The notes below the pieces were generated by a model. The model was not told the DNA's origin, ran no database searches, and saw only the letters and a program-made list of their open reading frames with translations. Source: Fragilaria crotonensis (Eukaryota; Bacillariophyta; Fragilariophyceae; Fragilariales; Fragilariaceae). From it: DNA of 64,000 nucleotides. The position numbers and the translations under genes are program-made. This document shows, piece by piece, positions 1 to 12,607 of this stretch; positions within the stretch are counted from its first letter, which is position 1, and every line of letters begins with the position of its first letter. Location of the stretch: contig JAKSYS010000199.1 of assembly GCA_022925895.1 (NCBI GenBank), positions 1 through 64,000 of the forward strand. Reading direction: 5' to 3'.

Positions 1-1
1 T

Positions 2-235
2 GTTTGGCGTGCGCCACAGTCGACGAACAGACACACCCTACCGATTACCAGCTACTGATGACGCAGCCCTTTGAAGTGCGTCAGTAGCGGTTGAGCGTAG
101 TGTGCCATGACCTAAGACAGATAGTCAATCTCTGCAGCTGTTTCTAGCTGATCGGAGCAGAGAGAACTCCACCAAAAATACTTCATATTTTCTACAAGTA
201 TTCGCGTGAGACGCGAATCGATAGGAAAAGGGATA
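2..235 (+). repeat. Split direct repeat A1 of YR element 1
   Basis: This 234-bp block recurs at 6465-6701. It starts GTTTGGCGTGCGCC and ends AGGAAAAGGGATA, just before the gag-like start at 241. It differs from A2 by a few substitutions and small indels. Confidence 0.85.
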
Positions 236-240
236 GTACG

Positions 241-2594
241 ATGGTCGACAATCCGGCGTTAGCCGAACTAGTCGCAGCGCAACCAGTTGCGCTTCAGCGT
301 CCGTATGCCGCTGACCCAGGGACCCTCACGGGGTGGCTGGTCAAGGATACGCTCGAAGCATCCCCGGATGAGGTGCTTCGCATTTTGGCGGCGACAAATG
401 CTAAGTACGCAAATGTCAATGCCACCGATGCCAACGCGGAGGATGCCACAAACATCCTCAAGGAATTGGCTGAGGATATATTTGCGGCCGAAGCGTTGGA
501 GACTTTCCTGACGGTAGTGATACCTGAAGGGGGGGAGTCAACTGTGATGGTCGTGACAAGAATGTCCCGATACCGCCCAGAACTGGGAGTGGCCTCGCCG
601 TGGTCGGGACAAGGCTTTGGTTTCCTCGGGGAGGTCGAAGGAGGGCAGTTGCCCCCGTTGGTGAAGCTGCCAGATGCGTTGTCGTTACGACAGGCGTTGG
701 CTCCGAAAGAGGTGCTCGCGCCTACGTGGTCCGAATGGAACACCCATTTCGGCATTGACCCTCGCGACGTGCGCATCCGAGGCGAGGAACTCATGGTTGT
801 GAGGGCGGAGATGACAATGGCAGGAGGGGTGCCCAAGTTGCAGTACCCTCGTGCCTGGGCGCCGTACTTCTTTGGCGGCACAACTCGGAGCACGCCATGA
901 GACTGATTCGTCAGCTAACTCGGAACTTGGAGACCGAGCAACAAAAGGAAGTCGCAGCCCTTTGAGCGCTGGTGTGCCGTCGTGCGTGCGAAGCGGTATT
1001 GTTCGGTAATCTGCGCTCGCGCAGCAAGAACTACATCGCGTGGGTGTCGCCGGCGGGGCACTCGACAGGGCGCTTACGCGTTGGAGCGCACGAAAGATGG
1101 CGCCGTATATCACGATCGCAGTGCCACCGATGATGGCGGCGATGTATCCCCAGCGGCGGCTGGCGGCGGAGAGCAGCAGCGCCCATCCCGATGATGCATG
1201 CTCCGGGATACGAGGCCGGCAATCGGGACAAGGTGTATAGCCCCTTCGAGCACGAAAGAATTCGGACGGCATGTGGACTTTCGCACGCCAACTACGAAGC
1301 AAGTCGTCCGCCCATTTATGCAGCCATGCTCACGGAAGGCCGGACAATGGCCAAAGTGGAGGCAGTATTGCAGAGATTCTTTGAACCTATTGCAACGCAT
1401 TGGGATCCAGTGAAGATCTACGTGTCAACAGAGTTGACGCGCGATGTCAAGGACCTGCGCTTCGGCTACGGGAATGAGAACACGTACGACACGTGCCATC
1501 GCGGAATCTCGCCGTTTGCGGTGCTGCAAGTGTCCATGGAGCAGCAGAACAAGCGTCGTAGGATTCAAGAGCGCGCCGATCGAGCGACGCACTTGTCGAC
1601 AGACGACGTACGCGAGATGGAGGCCGAGCCCGGAAGCTGTCCCAGCACCTACTTCACTATGTTAGGTCTACTAAAAAAGTACATACAGTTGCTGACTGTT
1701 CTTTTTGGCCCGGGATGTGCCCACCTGGCGGAGGTACAGGGGGTCTATCAGATATTGTCGGCCAAGTCCGCCGTCTACGAGACGATGACGGCGGAATTGG
1801 TCGCGGAGACTCTATGGCATGTCTTCATCGACGCCCGGGAGTACTTCAGCTACACGGGACCGGGATTGCCGGACTCGCAGTTGTTTGCCCTGCGCGACTG
1901 TCTCAGGAGCTGCTCGTTGAAGGTGACGATTAACTGCCCGGTCTACATGCTCTTGGGACGTCCAGCCCCATCGGTGGCAGCAGTGGTGTCGCGAACAGGC
2001 AGTGCTGGCGGCGGCGGTCGCGGAGGAAGCCACGGGAGCGGTGGATCAGCATCGACGATGTCGACACTCACAGGATCGGCGGCGGCGTCGCGAGTGGCGC
2101 CTGAGATGGTTGGAGGAAAGTGGTTAAACCCGACTCCGATTCCGGAGATTGTATCCATCATGACAGCCCTCCGAGCTCGGAAGCCAGGAGTGGATATGTA
2201 CACGATCATGCGGTCCCAGAAGCTACTGATGTCGGATGTTGGCATTGGGGCCGCGGGCAGTGCATGGACTTCATGTACTTCGGCGAGTGTGGCAAGTCGG
2301 GATGCTCGTACTCCCGTCGCCGGAGCGGTGTCGGCTGGAAAACGGCGCGACGTGATCAAGAAGATGACAAAGCGGTCGCCGGGTATCTTGCCGAGGAGAC
2401 TAGTGCCGGTGGCTGACGAGCAGGGAAAGCATGACTGCGGGAGGATTACGGAGACGAGTAGCGACGACAGTACAATTAATACAACAGTCGACCTTACATC
2501 CGTTAGTTCCACCACTACCCACATCATGTTCGTTCCCCAAACAGCAAAAAATCCCGCCTACACACAGTGTAGACGCGAACTTGCCCCGTGTTAA
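241..2594 (+). mobile_element. Gag-like region of YR element 1
   Basis: Two consecutive open stretches lie between repeat A1 and the reverse transcriptase. The first begins with ATG at 241, six bases after A1 ends. The second contains a Gly/Ser-rich segment (around 2000-2060). No enzymatic motif is seen. The position corresponds to the structural (gag-like) gene in Ngaro and PAT elements, so the assignment rests on place, not on recognised homology. Treated as part of a fossil element. Confidence 0.55.
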
Positions 2595-4961
2595 TATCGG
2601 GCGCGGGAATTACAGCACCATACACAGTAGCCGTACTCGCGGCAGCCAGTGAGCGACGGGTAACTGCCGCGTCGTCCGGCGTGCTCCAGAAGTCGGACAC
2701 GCGCCAGCGATCGGTGGACAGACCACCCACTCTGCCAGCGCACCAGTGTCGTACTGGCACTGACCCAGTCACTACGGACGTCACCCGGCACTCGAGGCCG
2801 GCACGACGGCCGCCAGACAGACCAGCGGAGTTTTCGTTCGGCGCGCGAATAAGCGCGGAAGATCCGGATCTTCGCCCAAGTCGAATCTTTGAGCCACCCG
2901 GCGAATCACCCCACAAAATTGCACAAGGTAAGCTTAGAAAATTAATGAACCCGGAACCGTGGATGCGATTCCACCCATTTGTAGCAACGTTGGAGCAGTG
3001 GTCAGATGGAGTACCAGTAGTTTGTAGTCCGCCATGGAGCCCAGTAGCAATAGAAACAGCGGTCGCGAGGGGTCCGCACACAAGTGCACTAACGCCAGAG
3101 GCGCGCCAACTTATAACGGAAGAGATGGAATACCAAGTAGCTGCAGGTTTCTCTGAGATTATGCTGTGGTCAGACGTCCAGGCGCTGCAACCAGAGCACC
3201 TCAAGGTATCCCCACTGGCGGTAATACCGCAAGTCGGCCGACGTGGCCGTCTGCTATTGGATTTATCCTTTGCCGTTCAAGCCCCCGCCGCTGGGGGGAA
3301 ACGCGCCAGACGCGCAAATAGGCCCACAGAACCCCTCGCACCGTCTGTGAACGACACAACAACTAAGCTATCGCCAGAATATCCTGTCAAAGAAGTAGGC
3401 CGAGTCCTCGTACGATTGCTACAGTTTATGGCCGCGGTACCCGCAGAGGAGATAATCAATTTTGCTAAGATTGACCTATCCGATGGCTTCTGGCGCATGT
3501 TGGTTGCTGACGACAGCAAATGGAACTTTGCGTACACACTGCCCGGTGAGGTCGATGCCCCCGTGCAAGTTGTCATCCCACATGCCCTCCAAATGGGCTG
3601 GACAGAAAGCCCGGGTTACTTCTGCGCCGCAACCGAGACCGGGCGGGACATTATGCAAGCAGTGATTGATGCCGGAACTGTCTGCCCCCCGCACGCGTTA
3701 GATGACTTTATGACACCACACAACCCCGCTCGCCGCCAGACCAGTCCCGAAACGACAGTGCGAAAATGGCAGATGTCGGCCGTGTATGTCGATGACTACA
3801 TTCTGGCTGCCGTGGAAGACCGGGCCGGCACTCTATTGCAACGCACCGGCCGGGCGGCGCTATACACCATTCACGGCCTTTTCCCGCCGCCCGCCCGCTC
3901 AGGCCACATAGGCGGTAAGGACCCGATCTCAGCAAAAAAGCTTGCAGCCGGTGATGCCCGATGGGCCCACACCAAAGAACTACTCGGCTTCGTCTTCAAT
4001 GGGAAAGACCGCACCGTGCACCTTACTCAGCGAAAAGCGGCAGGTATTGCCGACGACACCGCCAAGCTACTTAAGAAAAATAGTGGCACTTCACAAATTT
4101 CAGTCCATCGTTGGAAAATGCGTCACGTTACCACGATACTGCCCGCGGCGCGGTCTCTTTACCCGCTCAACCGTGCCCTGCGCGGCAACCCAAAGGTCAT
4201 CTCGTTGGGTGCCCACGGGAAGTCCGCGCTGCGCTCCTTGATTTGCGGCAGCTGGTGGTCAAACTTGCTGACCGCCCCACCCACGTCAATGAAATCCTCC
4301 AACTCGGCGCCCCAGCCTACATTGGGTATTGCGATGCGAGTGCCTTCGGCGCCGGCGGAGTCTGGTTCAGCGGCACAGTGCCGCTCCCGAAACAGTCTGG
4401 CGACTGCAGTGGCCGCGGGATATCACCGCGGCCGTCGTTTCTGAGAGCAACCCGACCGGGAAGCTGACTAACTCAGACCTCGAGATGGCGGCGGTTGTTT
4501 TGCACTTGCGTTCTAGAAAATGTAGTGCCTTCCTTCGGCACCTCCACATTTTTGTCCATAGTGATAATACTCCAAGTGTAGCATGGGTGACTAAGATGGC
4601 GACCAAAACGGCGCAATCCGATGCTGCACACCGACTCGTCCGAGGTTTGGCGTTGCGCCAACGTATGCTGGAATCGGCCCCCGTGAGCATTAGTCACGTC
4701 GCGGGGACCGACAATGTATTAGCCGATATCGCATCACGCCCCATCCCCACCATTGATGACGACTCTGCGTTCCTCACGCACTTTGATTCTGCCTTCCCAT
4801 TACAGAACAGATACTGGCGTCGTGCCAGCCCGCTACCCGTGCAGCTTTCCAATGTGATTTTGACGCTGCGCGGGCAGCGCTTGACAATGCAACGGTGGAC
4901 ACTAAAGTCCGGGCCGCCAACTGGCGGTGGTGGGACAATACTGCACCGAGTGTGGAGTTGA
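2588..4961 (+). mobile_element. Reverse transcriptase and RNase H region of YR element 1
   Basis: The reverse transcriptase shows the palm motif KIDLSDGFWRML and the catalytic YVDD box (encoded near 3785-3800). The downstream part reads as RNase H, with an acidic SDN motif and a GTDNVLADIASRP motif of the kind seen in DIRS-order RNase H. The region overlaps the end of the gag-like frame by a few bases. No integrase or aspartic protease is present, as expected for YR retroelements. Fossil element part. Confidence 0.8.
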
Positions 4962-5941
4962 TCCCTGGCTCCGAGACATTAACCCGCCCACCCGACTCCA
5001 ATTATTGTTGGGCTTTGCCGCACGGACTCGAACTGGATATTTTGGGAAGGGAAGGCAAGTTACCTCCCAAACTGTTGAAAAAGCCATGCGTCACGTGGCA
5101 CAAGCCTTCATGCTGGAGGGATACCCTGACCCCCGATGCCCCTCTGGATCCAGCGGAGGCGACCTGGCTCTGCCCGTTACCCACTTACTTAAATCCTATA
5201 AAGACCGAGACCCCGTCCCCCGACCACAAGTTGCCCTCCCCGTTGGTGCCATCCAAATGGCCGCCGCCGCCCGCCTAGATGCTGCTGCTACCCCCAAGGA
5301 GCAGGCAACTGCCCACCTAATCGTCATGGCGTTTTATTTTCTCCTGCGGGTTGGTGAATATACACTACCCCAGCTCATGTCACCACCCGCACTATCCAGT
5401 TTCGAGTGAGTGACACGCGTTTCTGGCAAGGCCAGACGCTGTTACCGCCCACCAGCGAGGCAGCAACCTCGCAGCGGCCACCTCTGTGACGCTTGTGATG
5501 GACAATCAAAAGAACGGGCACCGTGGTGACACCATCCACCAGGAGGCGTGCGACACGGATTTTTGCCCCGTCCGCTCAGTTGCGGCTCTTGTGAGTGCCA
5601 TCATGGCCCAAAACATGCCGGTTTCTACCCCACTGAGTTTTGTACAACCAGGCATGCATGTGCAGCCTGGCCATATTCTCCATGCCGTCCGGCGGGGAGC
5701 ACAATTAGCTCAGCTCGAGGCAAGCGGCTACCAGTTAACCCGGATCGGTGCGCACTCGCTGCGCGCCTCGGGTGCCATGGCCTTGTGGTTATCCGGTCAT
5801 GGCCCGGAAGCGATTATGAAACTGGGACGCTGGCGCACCCAAACATTTCTTACTTATATCCACTCCCAAATCGCTGCCCTCACCACAGGCACCTCTCGCA
5901 AGATGGGGCGTTCAGTCAACTTCCACAATGTGGGCGGGTAA
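4927..5941 (+). mobile_element. Tyrosine recombinase region of YR element 1
   Basis: This is the last coding region before repeat B1. The C-terminal part shows the phage-integrase-type signature GAHSLRASGAMAL (H-x-x-R box) followed by LGRWRTQTFLTYIHSQ, with the expected nucleophilic tyrosine in the final segment. An N-terminal, largely helical core-binding part precedes it. In this element class the enzyme inserts a circular DNA intermediate without a target duplication. Fossil element part. Confidence 0.8.
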
Positions 5942-6221
5942 ACTTTAGTAACCCTCAGACTGTACAATCGAACAGCATCGGACCCTGCTCTTTTCATTAC
6001 GTTCTTAGGTTTCCGCAGGTTCCCTGGGCGGCCGTCCGGCGCCCGCATTTATCCGAACTGTTCGATCGGGACCGGCGCTAGCACCGCGCCGGCTTCCTGT
6101 GCACTTGTAGCTTTGTCAAGGGACACCTCCCGGTGGGGGGTGGGTGTGTCCTTGGCACCGTTTACAAGGCCGAATTAGCTGGTGCAAATACGACACCACG
6201 AAGCAAACGGCACCGAGTGGG

Positions 6222-6464
6222 GGATGATCCGGGGGGAGGGAACAAACCCAAAGAACCTAGAGTTCTGTGGAAATTCCTAACCCTATAGATTCCTGTCTAC
6301 GGCCAATATGCTAGTGTGGTAGTACTGTAGTTGCTAGCACTGGTGCCACACGACCACTAGTGATGACGAAGGATTCTACTGGAGGAACGACATACTGTAC
6401 ACTACGGGGAGCTACTCCCCCAGGATATTCGAAGACCGAGCGCACAGCCCCCTATCTCTGATAG
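6222..6464 (+). repeat. Split direct repeat B1 of YR element 1
   Basis: This block starts GGATGATCCGGGGGGAGGG and ends CTCTGATAG, and recurs at 6745-6987 with about one difference visible by eye. It directly abuts A2. Confidence 0.85.
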
Positions 6465-6701
6465 GTTTGGCGTGCGCCACAGTCGACGAACAGACACACC
6501 CTACCGATTACCAGCTACTGATGACGCAGCCCTTTGAAGTGCGTCAGTAGCGGTTGAGCGTAGAATGTATGGCCTATAAGACAGATAGTCAATCTCTGCA
6601 GCTGTTTCTAGCTGATCGGAGCAGAGAGAGAACTCCACCAAAAATACTTCATATTTTCTACAAGTGTTCGCGTGAGACGCGAATCGATAGGAAAAGGGAT
6701 A
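6465..6701 (+). repeat. Split direct repeat A2 of YR element 1
   Basis: Second copy of block A, joined directly to B1 on its left. On its right, a C-rich spacer of about 43 bp separates it from B2. Confidence 0.85.
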
Positions 6702-6744
6702 CCCACCCCCCCTCACCGGTGTGACTAGCACACCCCCACCCCCC

Positions 6745-6987
6745 GGATGATCCGGGGGGAAGGAACAAACCCAAAGAACCTAGAGTTCTGTGGAAATTCC
6801 TAACCCTATAGATTCCTGTCTACGGCCAATATGCTAGTGTGGTAGTACTGTAGTTGCTAGCACTGGTGCCACACGACCACTAGTGATGACGAAGGATTCT
6901 ACTGGAGGAACGACATACTGTACACTACGGGGAGCTACTCCCCCAGGATATTCGAAGACCGAGCGCACAGCCCCCTATCTCTGATAG
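6745..6987 (+). repeat. Split direct repeat B2 of YR element 1 (right end)
   Basis: Second copy of block B, which defines the right border of the element at 6987. Non-repeated DNA (CCCTCTTG) follows. Confidence 0.85.
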
Positions 6988-7449
6988 CCCTCTTGTATAA
7001 GATTCTAAACAAGTGAGAGAGTACCTGGTACCAGGTTTTCTAGTACAAGTAGCAGGTACTGCAAGTACACATTTGTACGAGAATTGTTCTCAGATGTTGT
7101 ACACTCGTACTGAATGATGCAGTCACGAGTCACGGATTGTAAAGTGTAAACAGTGAACCCTCTACGAGTACTGAGTACATCGTACGTGCTCTTGTGTACG
7201 ATGAGTATTTGTACTTCAGTACTCGAGTATATAGTACAAGTACTGGTACAACGTGCAACACTTCACGGTTTCATTCCTTTCTCCATTTACTCGTCGTTGT
7301 AGTCCAGTACTCTAGAGAACTACAGTACCATATTGCTATGCACCATGCGCCATGCGCCATGCGCATGTACTGTACACTGTATACTGTACTCCAAGTACGG
7401 AGTATACGCTGAGCGCACGTACTACCTGTACAGGGACCACTGACCTCAA
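6988..7449. other. Intergenic, rich in GTAC/AGTACT words
   Basis: No gene is visible. The sequence is dominated by overlapping GTAC, AGTACT and TACTGTAC words and holds a short CCATGCG triplication near 7342-7366. The open frames here are short and repetitive. Confidence 0.6.
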
Positions 7450-8740
7450 GCTCAAATGTCAACAACATCACATGACAATGATATCAACATGTGAGAATTA
7501 CTGCTAGCATAGGTCAACTCACATACAGCTGGCATTTACATGTTTTTGTGTAGGTATGCTATTCAAGTGTTCATCATTGGTGAGTATTACATGCCATAGC
7601 TATTGCATCACGGAAGAATCCATTAACACATGGTCAACATGAAATTCTGAATATGCCTCTCAACCATGAACATTGGCCAAACACAAAGGTTGTTGATCCA
7701 GCTTCATTATATGTGCAGCATTGTATCATGTGCTGCTCACCAACAATTCAATCTGATTCTGCTTGTCACTTTGTGGTGCATGCCAAGCCATAGCACAATG
7801 ACAACACATTATCAGCCAATGGGATGATTGAAGGAAAACAGGCTTGGTTCCAACGTGGAAGTTGGGTTATGACATTGGCATTCCATGTTGTGATGTTTGT
7901 TTCCTGTTGGTTTCATCCAAATGAAGGCCAGCATTGCTTGTCATTACTTGACTGCCTCAAAGCTGGAGGTGCTTGAGTCAACACAATTGTATCCTCAATC
8001 ATTGGCAAGATTTGCTTTTGGTTGTCTGTGTTGTTTGCCCATGGAGAAGATCATCTTTTGCCACTCAGCAGGGAAATGGAAAATGCTTTATGCAATTCAG
8101 GAATTTGTGGTTATGCTAAAGATATGCGGTTCATCAATGGAGGAAGCCTGTTGTGGGAAGCATCAGCCACTACAACAGCCTGCTACCTAACAGCATTCTT
8201 GTTCTGTGGCAAATTTGACCTGACATCTGCCATGGCACAGTAGAACTTATTGACGTTCACTTCGACAAAATTCAGTGCTGGCTGGACTGACAATACTCTC
8301 AAGGCCAACAACAAGGAATGAAGGTTAAACCTCAACAACATTGGGCTGTCCATAGGAGACATGAGATTTGGTAATTCCAATCTGACTCTGGTGGAATGTG
8401 GCTTGAGCTTCTGGGGCAGCAGGAATGATGGTGTTGCAGTGGTATCCTCCAAATCCTGCAGTCAACAGATTCAGGGCAAGCAGCAATGCATGTGTGAGTA
8501 CCCTTTGGAATTTGACCAAATCAGCAAAATTGTGCTCCTTGTCTTGAAGGAGCATGACAAGATTGTAGGTATGTCAATTAAATGCTTTCCCCAAGAATTG
8601 CTAAGGTTAGCAATGACCCCACCACCTGCAAAAGTACAGTGCAGCCATACGAGATATAAAATCATATTCACTGGACACGAAAAGCACAAGGTCTGCAATC
8701 TCAGGTGTGTTGATTAGGGGTTGGCTGGGTCTCATCGTCT
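7450..8740. other. CpG-poor tract, probably a decayed repeat or gene
   Basis: This tract has almost no CpG dinucleotides, unlike the flanking DNA. Several medium-length open stretches occur on both strands (for example 7897-8190 and 8361-8717 on +), but none matches a family I recognise and none stays open. The composition resembles the inside of the Copia element further right, so an old mobile element is likely. I see no termini or target duplication. Confidence 0.4.
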
Positions 8741-10754
8741 CATCCTTCAGATTTTTGTAGATTATCATACAACATAGTAGGTAAGCACTGCTACTCAGGC
8801 TTCATTAGTAGTGTAGGCCGTACTCGGTACCCTAAACCGTAGGGTACTCGTACATGTACCGAGTGCGCTGCGTATCACGTATCGCCGTATCGCGTATCGC
8901 ATAATCCGTGGTACGGGTTACGGGTTACAGTTTACCGGCAGAGTACTTGTACCATGGTACTGTAGTAGTCATATGATCATATGATACAATCGGAGTAATC
9001 GTTATGCACAGTTCGCATGTCTCATAATTTATTGTTGCCACTGCCCGTCTTGATTTCCGACTCATGACTGAAAACTGTCTGATCATGTTGCTCTCCGAGT
9101 GTATAACTTTTTGTATAACTTTCACGCTCACTCAGAGTAGTCTAGAAGATTACCATGGTAGCTAAGAGCCCATACATCCTTGATCGATCCTTTATCGGGT
9201 TAAATCTCACCCTAAACGCTGAATTCAGTGCTTTGTTTACTTTCCCTATCTCAATCGTTGCCGCTCTCCTGATCGCATAAAGGCAGAATTAAATCAATCA
9301 TTACGTCTACTACAACTTTGTAAGAAGGACGAAAGTCAAGGCTCTAACAGGAAAAAAGTTATTGGAATTGAAAGGTTGAAGAAAAATTGAAAATTTTAAT
9401 CTCACTGAATTACGTTGCTCACTCACGAGCCTCTAACTTCTGATGCATTGCGAATACGATGCATATGGGGCACACAAAGCAACCTATGGTGCAACTCCAG
9501 GAGTGGTTTGCACCTTTTTTTAGACAAATGATGTTGTGCGTGCCTATCGGAGATGAAATCCGACGTTGAGTCCTCTCCACGTATCAGCATGGGGAGGGTC
9601 GTTCCACCCCACAATTAGTGTTGTTACCCGAACAAAACCTCATGCTGACCTTGCTGTGTCGGCTTTCATGTACACTGATTTCAGATTGTTGATACTTGCA
9701 AGCTTGCAATTGAATTCAAATTGTCTAAGTGCGACACCAGGCCTTGTGACAAATGCCTCGACAAGCCCTGCATTCACGTTCACGAGCGCCATCACAACCT
9801 AACGCAGCAACACATGAACATCCAGTCTTTTGCACAAGGTAAATCTTCCGATGAGATTGAAGAGTTTCTGAGCTTATAAAAGGTCTTCAACTTGGCGACG
9901 GGGATCGAAGTGAAACAGAATGGTTGTCAGGAAAGTCCTTTGCACAACACAATCTCCTCCGGGAACTCTCCTTCCGTTATCACCAACAAGCGTGCCAATA
10001 CATTAATGAAACACCTCGCATGATACAAAAAGATTTCAATAATAACTGCAATACAATTACAGCAGTGCTTTTGTTTAGTTGTCTGCAAAATTTGGTGAGA
10101 AAGCAATGTCTTGCAAGGTAGAGTGCAGCAGACACGGATCAGCCAGCCCGCAGTTCTTACCAAAGTGGGCTGCACCTCGCTCACCCTGACTTTCTTCTCA
10201 CATCTACGCGTATGCTTCCCCAAGAATTTGAAGACACTTCGTGATGTTGTCATTTGGGGTCAGTAAGGCTTCAGGAGCAGTCTCATAGTAGTCAACAGCA
10301 GCAATACGTTGTGCTCAAAATGTTGAGATTTCGTTTTTGGAAAAGGCAGTAGTCTACGGCTTTCAAGCTCTTCAGCCTCAACAGCCACATGATCCCCACC
10401 TTCCAGATTGTCTTGTGACGGTCTTTTTGACATGAATTCATGCGGTCCTTCCTGGTTGAAGCTTGAGAATTGGGTCACAGCAAGAGTAGATTTGACCGTC
10501 GTCAAAATCATTGTGATGCGTTGTGAAACAGTCCTGCACTTATTTGCAGACACCTTTCTCCTCGTGCTTCATGAGATGAAGGTCACCCAATGCATCAATC
10601 ATTGATACATTGGGTACTTTGCACAATCCATCGCTCATGGGTGGAGAAACGTCTTGACGATCGAGATCTTCGCTCGGACGCCATGGTGTAGCCGTTTGTT
10701 TTTCGGCATGATAATTTTTTAACGATGAAAATTCACGTTCACTTGCGGAACTTT
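8741..10754. other. Intergenic, no recognised gene
   Basis: A short CGTATC-rich stretch lies near 8870-8930. Two minus-strand open stretches (9927-10253 and 10260-10553) sit side by side. They show no family motif, signal peptide or plausible start context that I can support. Nothing else is seen up to the border of the second YR retroelement. Confidence 0.4.
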
Positions 10755-10962
10755 ACGAAGTTGTTCGCTGCGCCACTTCGAAACCAGTCTGTTCTTCCCT
10801 CTTGTTTCCGTTTGGGTTGCCCAAGTCGTTTTCTGTCGGGCTCGGCGAGCAGTTGTCTCGCCCTATTAGTGTAGTAGGTTGGTAGGCTGATGTTTGGCTT
10901 GGTCGAGGGGAATTCCTCGACGGTAAGTTCAGCTCCAACTCCCCGGATGTTGGGTGGTCCAG
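10755..10962 (-). repeat. Split direct repeat B2 of YR element 2 (left border)
   Basis: This block of about 208 bp begins ACGAAGTTGTTCGCTG and ends GGTGGTCCAG. It recurs at 11338-11543 with two one-base length differences. Confidence 0.85.
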
Positions 10963-10976
10963 GGGTGGGCTTGGGG

Positions 10977-11338
10977 AAATTAAACAGTTAGGGGCTAAAG
11001 CTATTGGCTTGGTGGTTGGGATGGCACAGTCGATTCACGATGGTGGCTCGATGTGTGCAAAGTTTCCCACTCCAGCTTGCTGGATCGGCGAATTCACGTT
11101 GATGTGCGGTTCGGTATCCAACGGTGAATCGTGGTTGTGTCCGTATCCGGCACGTATGTCCGCATATGACATGCCGATATGAGATGCCGAAACGAAATTT
11201 CGTGGCCCGGTGCCGACACGAAATGCCGATAGTGTGGGACCGTTGGTACCCCCTCGATAGTGCTACTGTCGCTTCCCAGTGTGGTAGTGTTAGTAGTGCT
11301 GGAGACACAGTACTGTGCTCTCACCCCAGACCATGTAA
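10977..11338 (-). repeat. Split direct repeat A2 of YR element 2
   Basis: This 362-bp block is repeated at 24725-25086, with a single C/T difference seen by eye. It ends CCATGTAA and runs directly into B1. Confidence 0.9.
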
Positions 11339-11543
11339 CGAAGTTGTTCGCTGCGCCACTTCGAAACCAGTCTGTTCTTCCCTCTTGTTTCCGTTTGGGT
11401 TGCCCAAGTCGTTTTCTGTCGGGCTGGCGAGCAGTTGTCTCGCCCTATTAGTGTAGTAGGTTGGTAGGCTGATGTTTGGCTTGGTCGAGGGAATTCCTCG
11501 ACGGTAAGTTCAGCTCCAACTCCCCGGATGTTGGGTGGTCCAG
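11338..11543 (-). repeat. Split direct repeat B1 of YR element 2
   Basis: Second copy of block B, adjoining the 3' end of the recombinase gene. Confidence 0.85.
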
Positions 11544-11959
11544 CCATTGAATCTCTCTTTGACTCAGATCGCTCTTCATCCGTCAGTGGTGCAGGTGCAT
11601 CCGGTTTGCCACCTTCCTCGATCCATTTGCTAGAGGGGTTCCCGCCTTCGTCCTCGTACATGGGTCGGTCGGGTTTGCCTTCCGGGAATCCGCAGCGTCG
11701 AAGAACGAATCGTTGTGGATCATGTCCCCGCTCAGTTGGTTCGTCCATTCCAGGACCTGGGGTCGGATGTAATCCAGGAAGGCATCCGATGACCACCTTC
11801 CTAGGATCATGATCTTAGCCACCGGTTGGTTCATCAGAAAGAGTCCCATCGCGGCTCCAGATCTGATCGACCTCGTTCCGATGTCGCTCGCATTGTACCC
11901 GAAGGTGCTCGATCCCCCTCCTTTGGTACACGCTGATCGTAGGCCCCAACGAAGTTCAC
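11544..11959 (-). mobile_element. Tyrosine recombinase, C-terminal catalytic part (YR element 2)
   Basis: This stretch encodes the recombinase catalytic end, with a GTRSIRSGAAMGL segment at the H/R-x-x-R box and ILGRWSSDAFLDYIRPQ with the candidate catalytic tyrosine. It is the distal part of the gene whose proximal part lies at 18,644-19,830, on the other side of the nested Copia. Fossil element part. Confidence 0.8.
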
Positions 11960-11964
11960 TGCTG

Positions 11965-12518
11965 TAAAGTTTTATTCGCGGCGTTGAGGCTACGAACAAG
12001 GGCTCGACGAATTAGTAGATCGAAAACTTAGACTTGTAAGAATGAACTATTGATTAATTGTGAGACATGTAAAATATGCAAAAGAATGAAATGAGAACCA
12101 TTGAATGAGAGCAGTGATCAAATGAGAGCTGTTCTTCTTGTTCTTTTGACATCATTCTTTGTTCTTTTGTTGTTCTTCAAATGTAGCTGTGTAGATTGAA
12201 TGTAGAACATGTACGAAACCATGTTAATGAATTCGAATATATATCGTGTAATATGTAGATTTGGTGATGCACCCATTTTGTGTTCTCGTCGTAGCTCGGC
12301 TTACGATTGCGCTTCCCGACATTTTCCACAGAACATTCGACAGTGTCCGAGGAACAATGACGCAAAACAATTATGAGAAGGCGGACGCAAAGCGAACCGA
12401 ACCGGTACCCAATGAGAACCGAAGCGTGACCCACGAAAACTTTGGTTGACGGACGGACGATTAGGAGACTTAGAGTATTGTCACGACGATAGGCGGCAGC
12501 ACAGTAGCTTTTGTTTTA
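11965..12518 (-). repeat. Copia 3' LTR (left copy)
   Basis: 554 bp, from TAAAGTTTTATTCGCGG to GCTTTTGTTTTA on the plus strand. It is nearly identical to 18087-18643. Confidence 0.9.
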
Positions 12519-12607
12519 CTCCTCACTCGTTCGACGTAGTCCTCTGGATCACCAACCCATCAATTGCTTTCTCAACTTGGTGTGAATTTCCTCATTGCAA
12601 ATCTTGG

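Larger units (their letters stand above)
2..6987 (+). mobile_element. YR retroelement 1 (DIRS-order, Ngaro/PAT-like, split direct repeats)
   Basis: The element reads A1 (2-235), gag-like region, reverse transcriptase, RNase H, tyrosine recombinase, B1 (6222-6464), A2 (6465-6701), B2 (6745-6987). This split direct repeat plan, without LTRs or target duplication, is known from the Ngaro and PAT groups of the DIRS order, which integrate with a tyrosine recombinase through a circular intermediate. The gene order gag-RT-RH-YR is the Ngaro order. B1 and B2 are nearly identical by eye, while A1 and A2 differ at several places, so the copy is fairly young. It looks broken, with roughly three or four interruptions, although some frame overlaps may be natural in the family. 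The window begins within a base of the element's left edge, so nothing upstream can be judged. Confidence 0.85.

Noticed and set aside
2-6987. Terminal repeats of the YR elements read as LTRs
   Set aside because: The blocks are in A1...B1-A2-B2 order, there is no integrase or target duplication, and a tyrosine recombinase is present. These are split direct repeats.
9927-10553. Pair of minus-strand frames as a host gene
   Set aside because: No motif, no splice signal joining them and no similarity that I can recognise.
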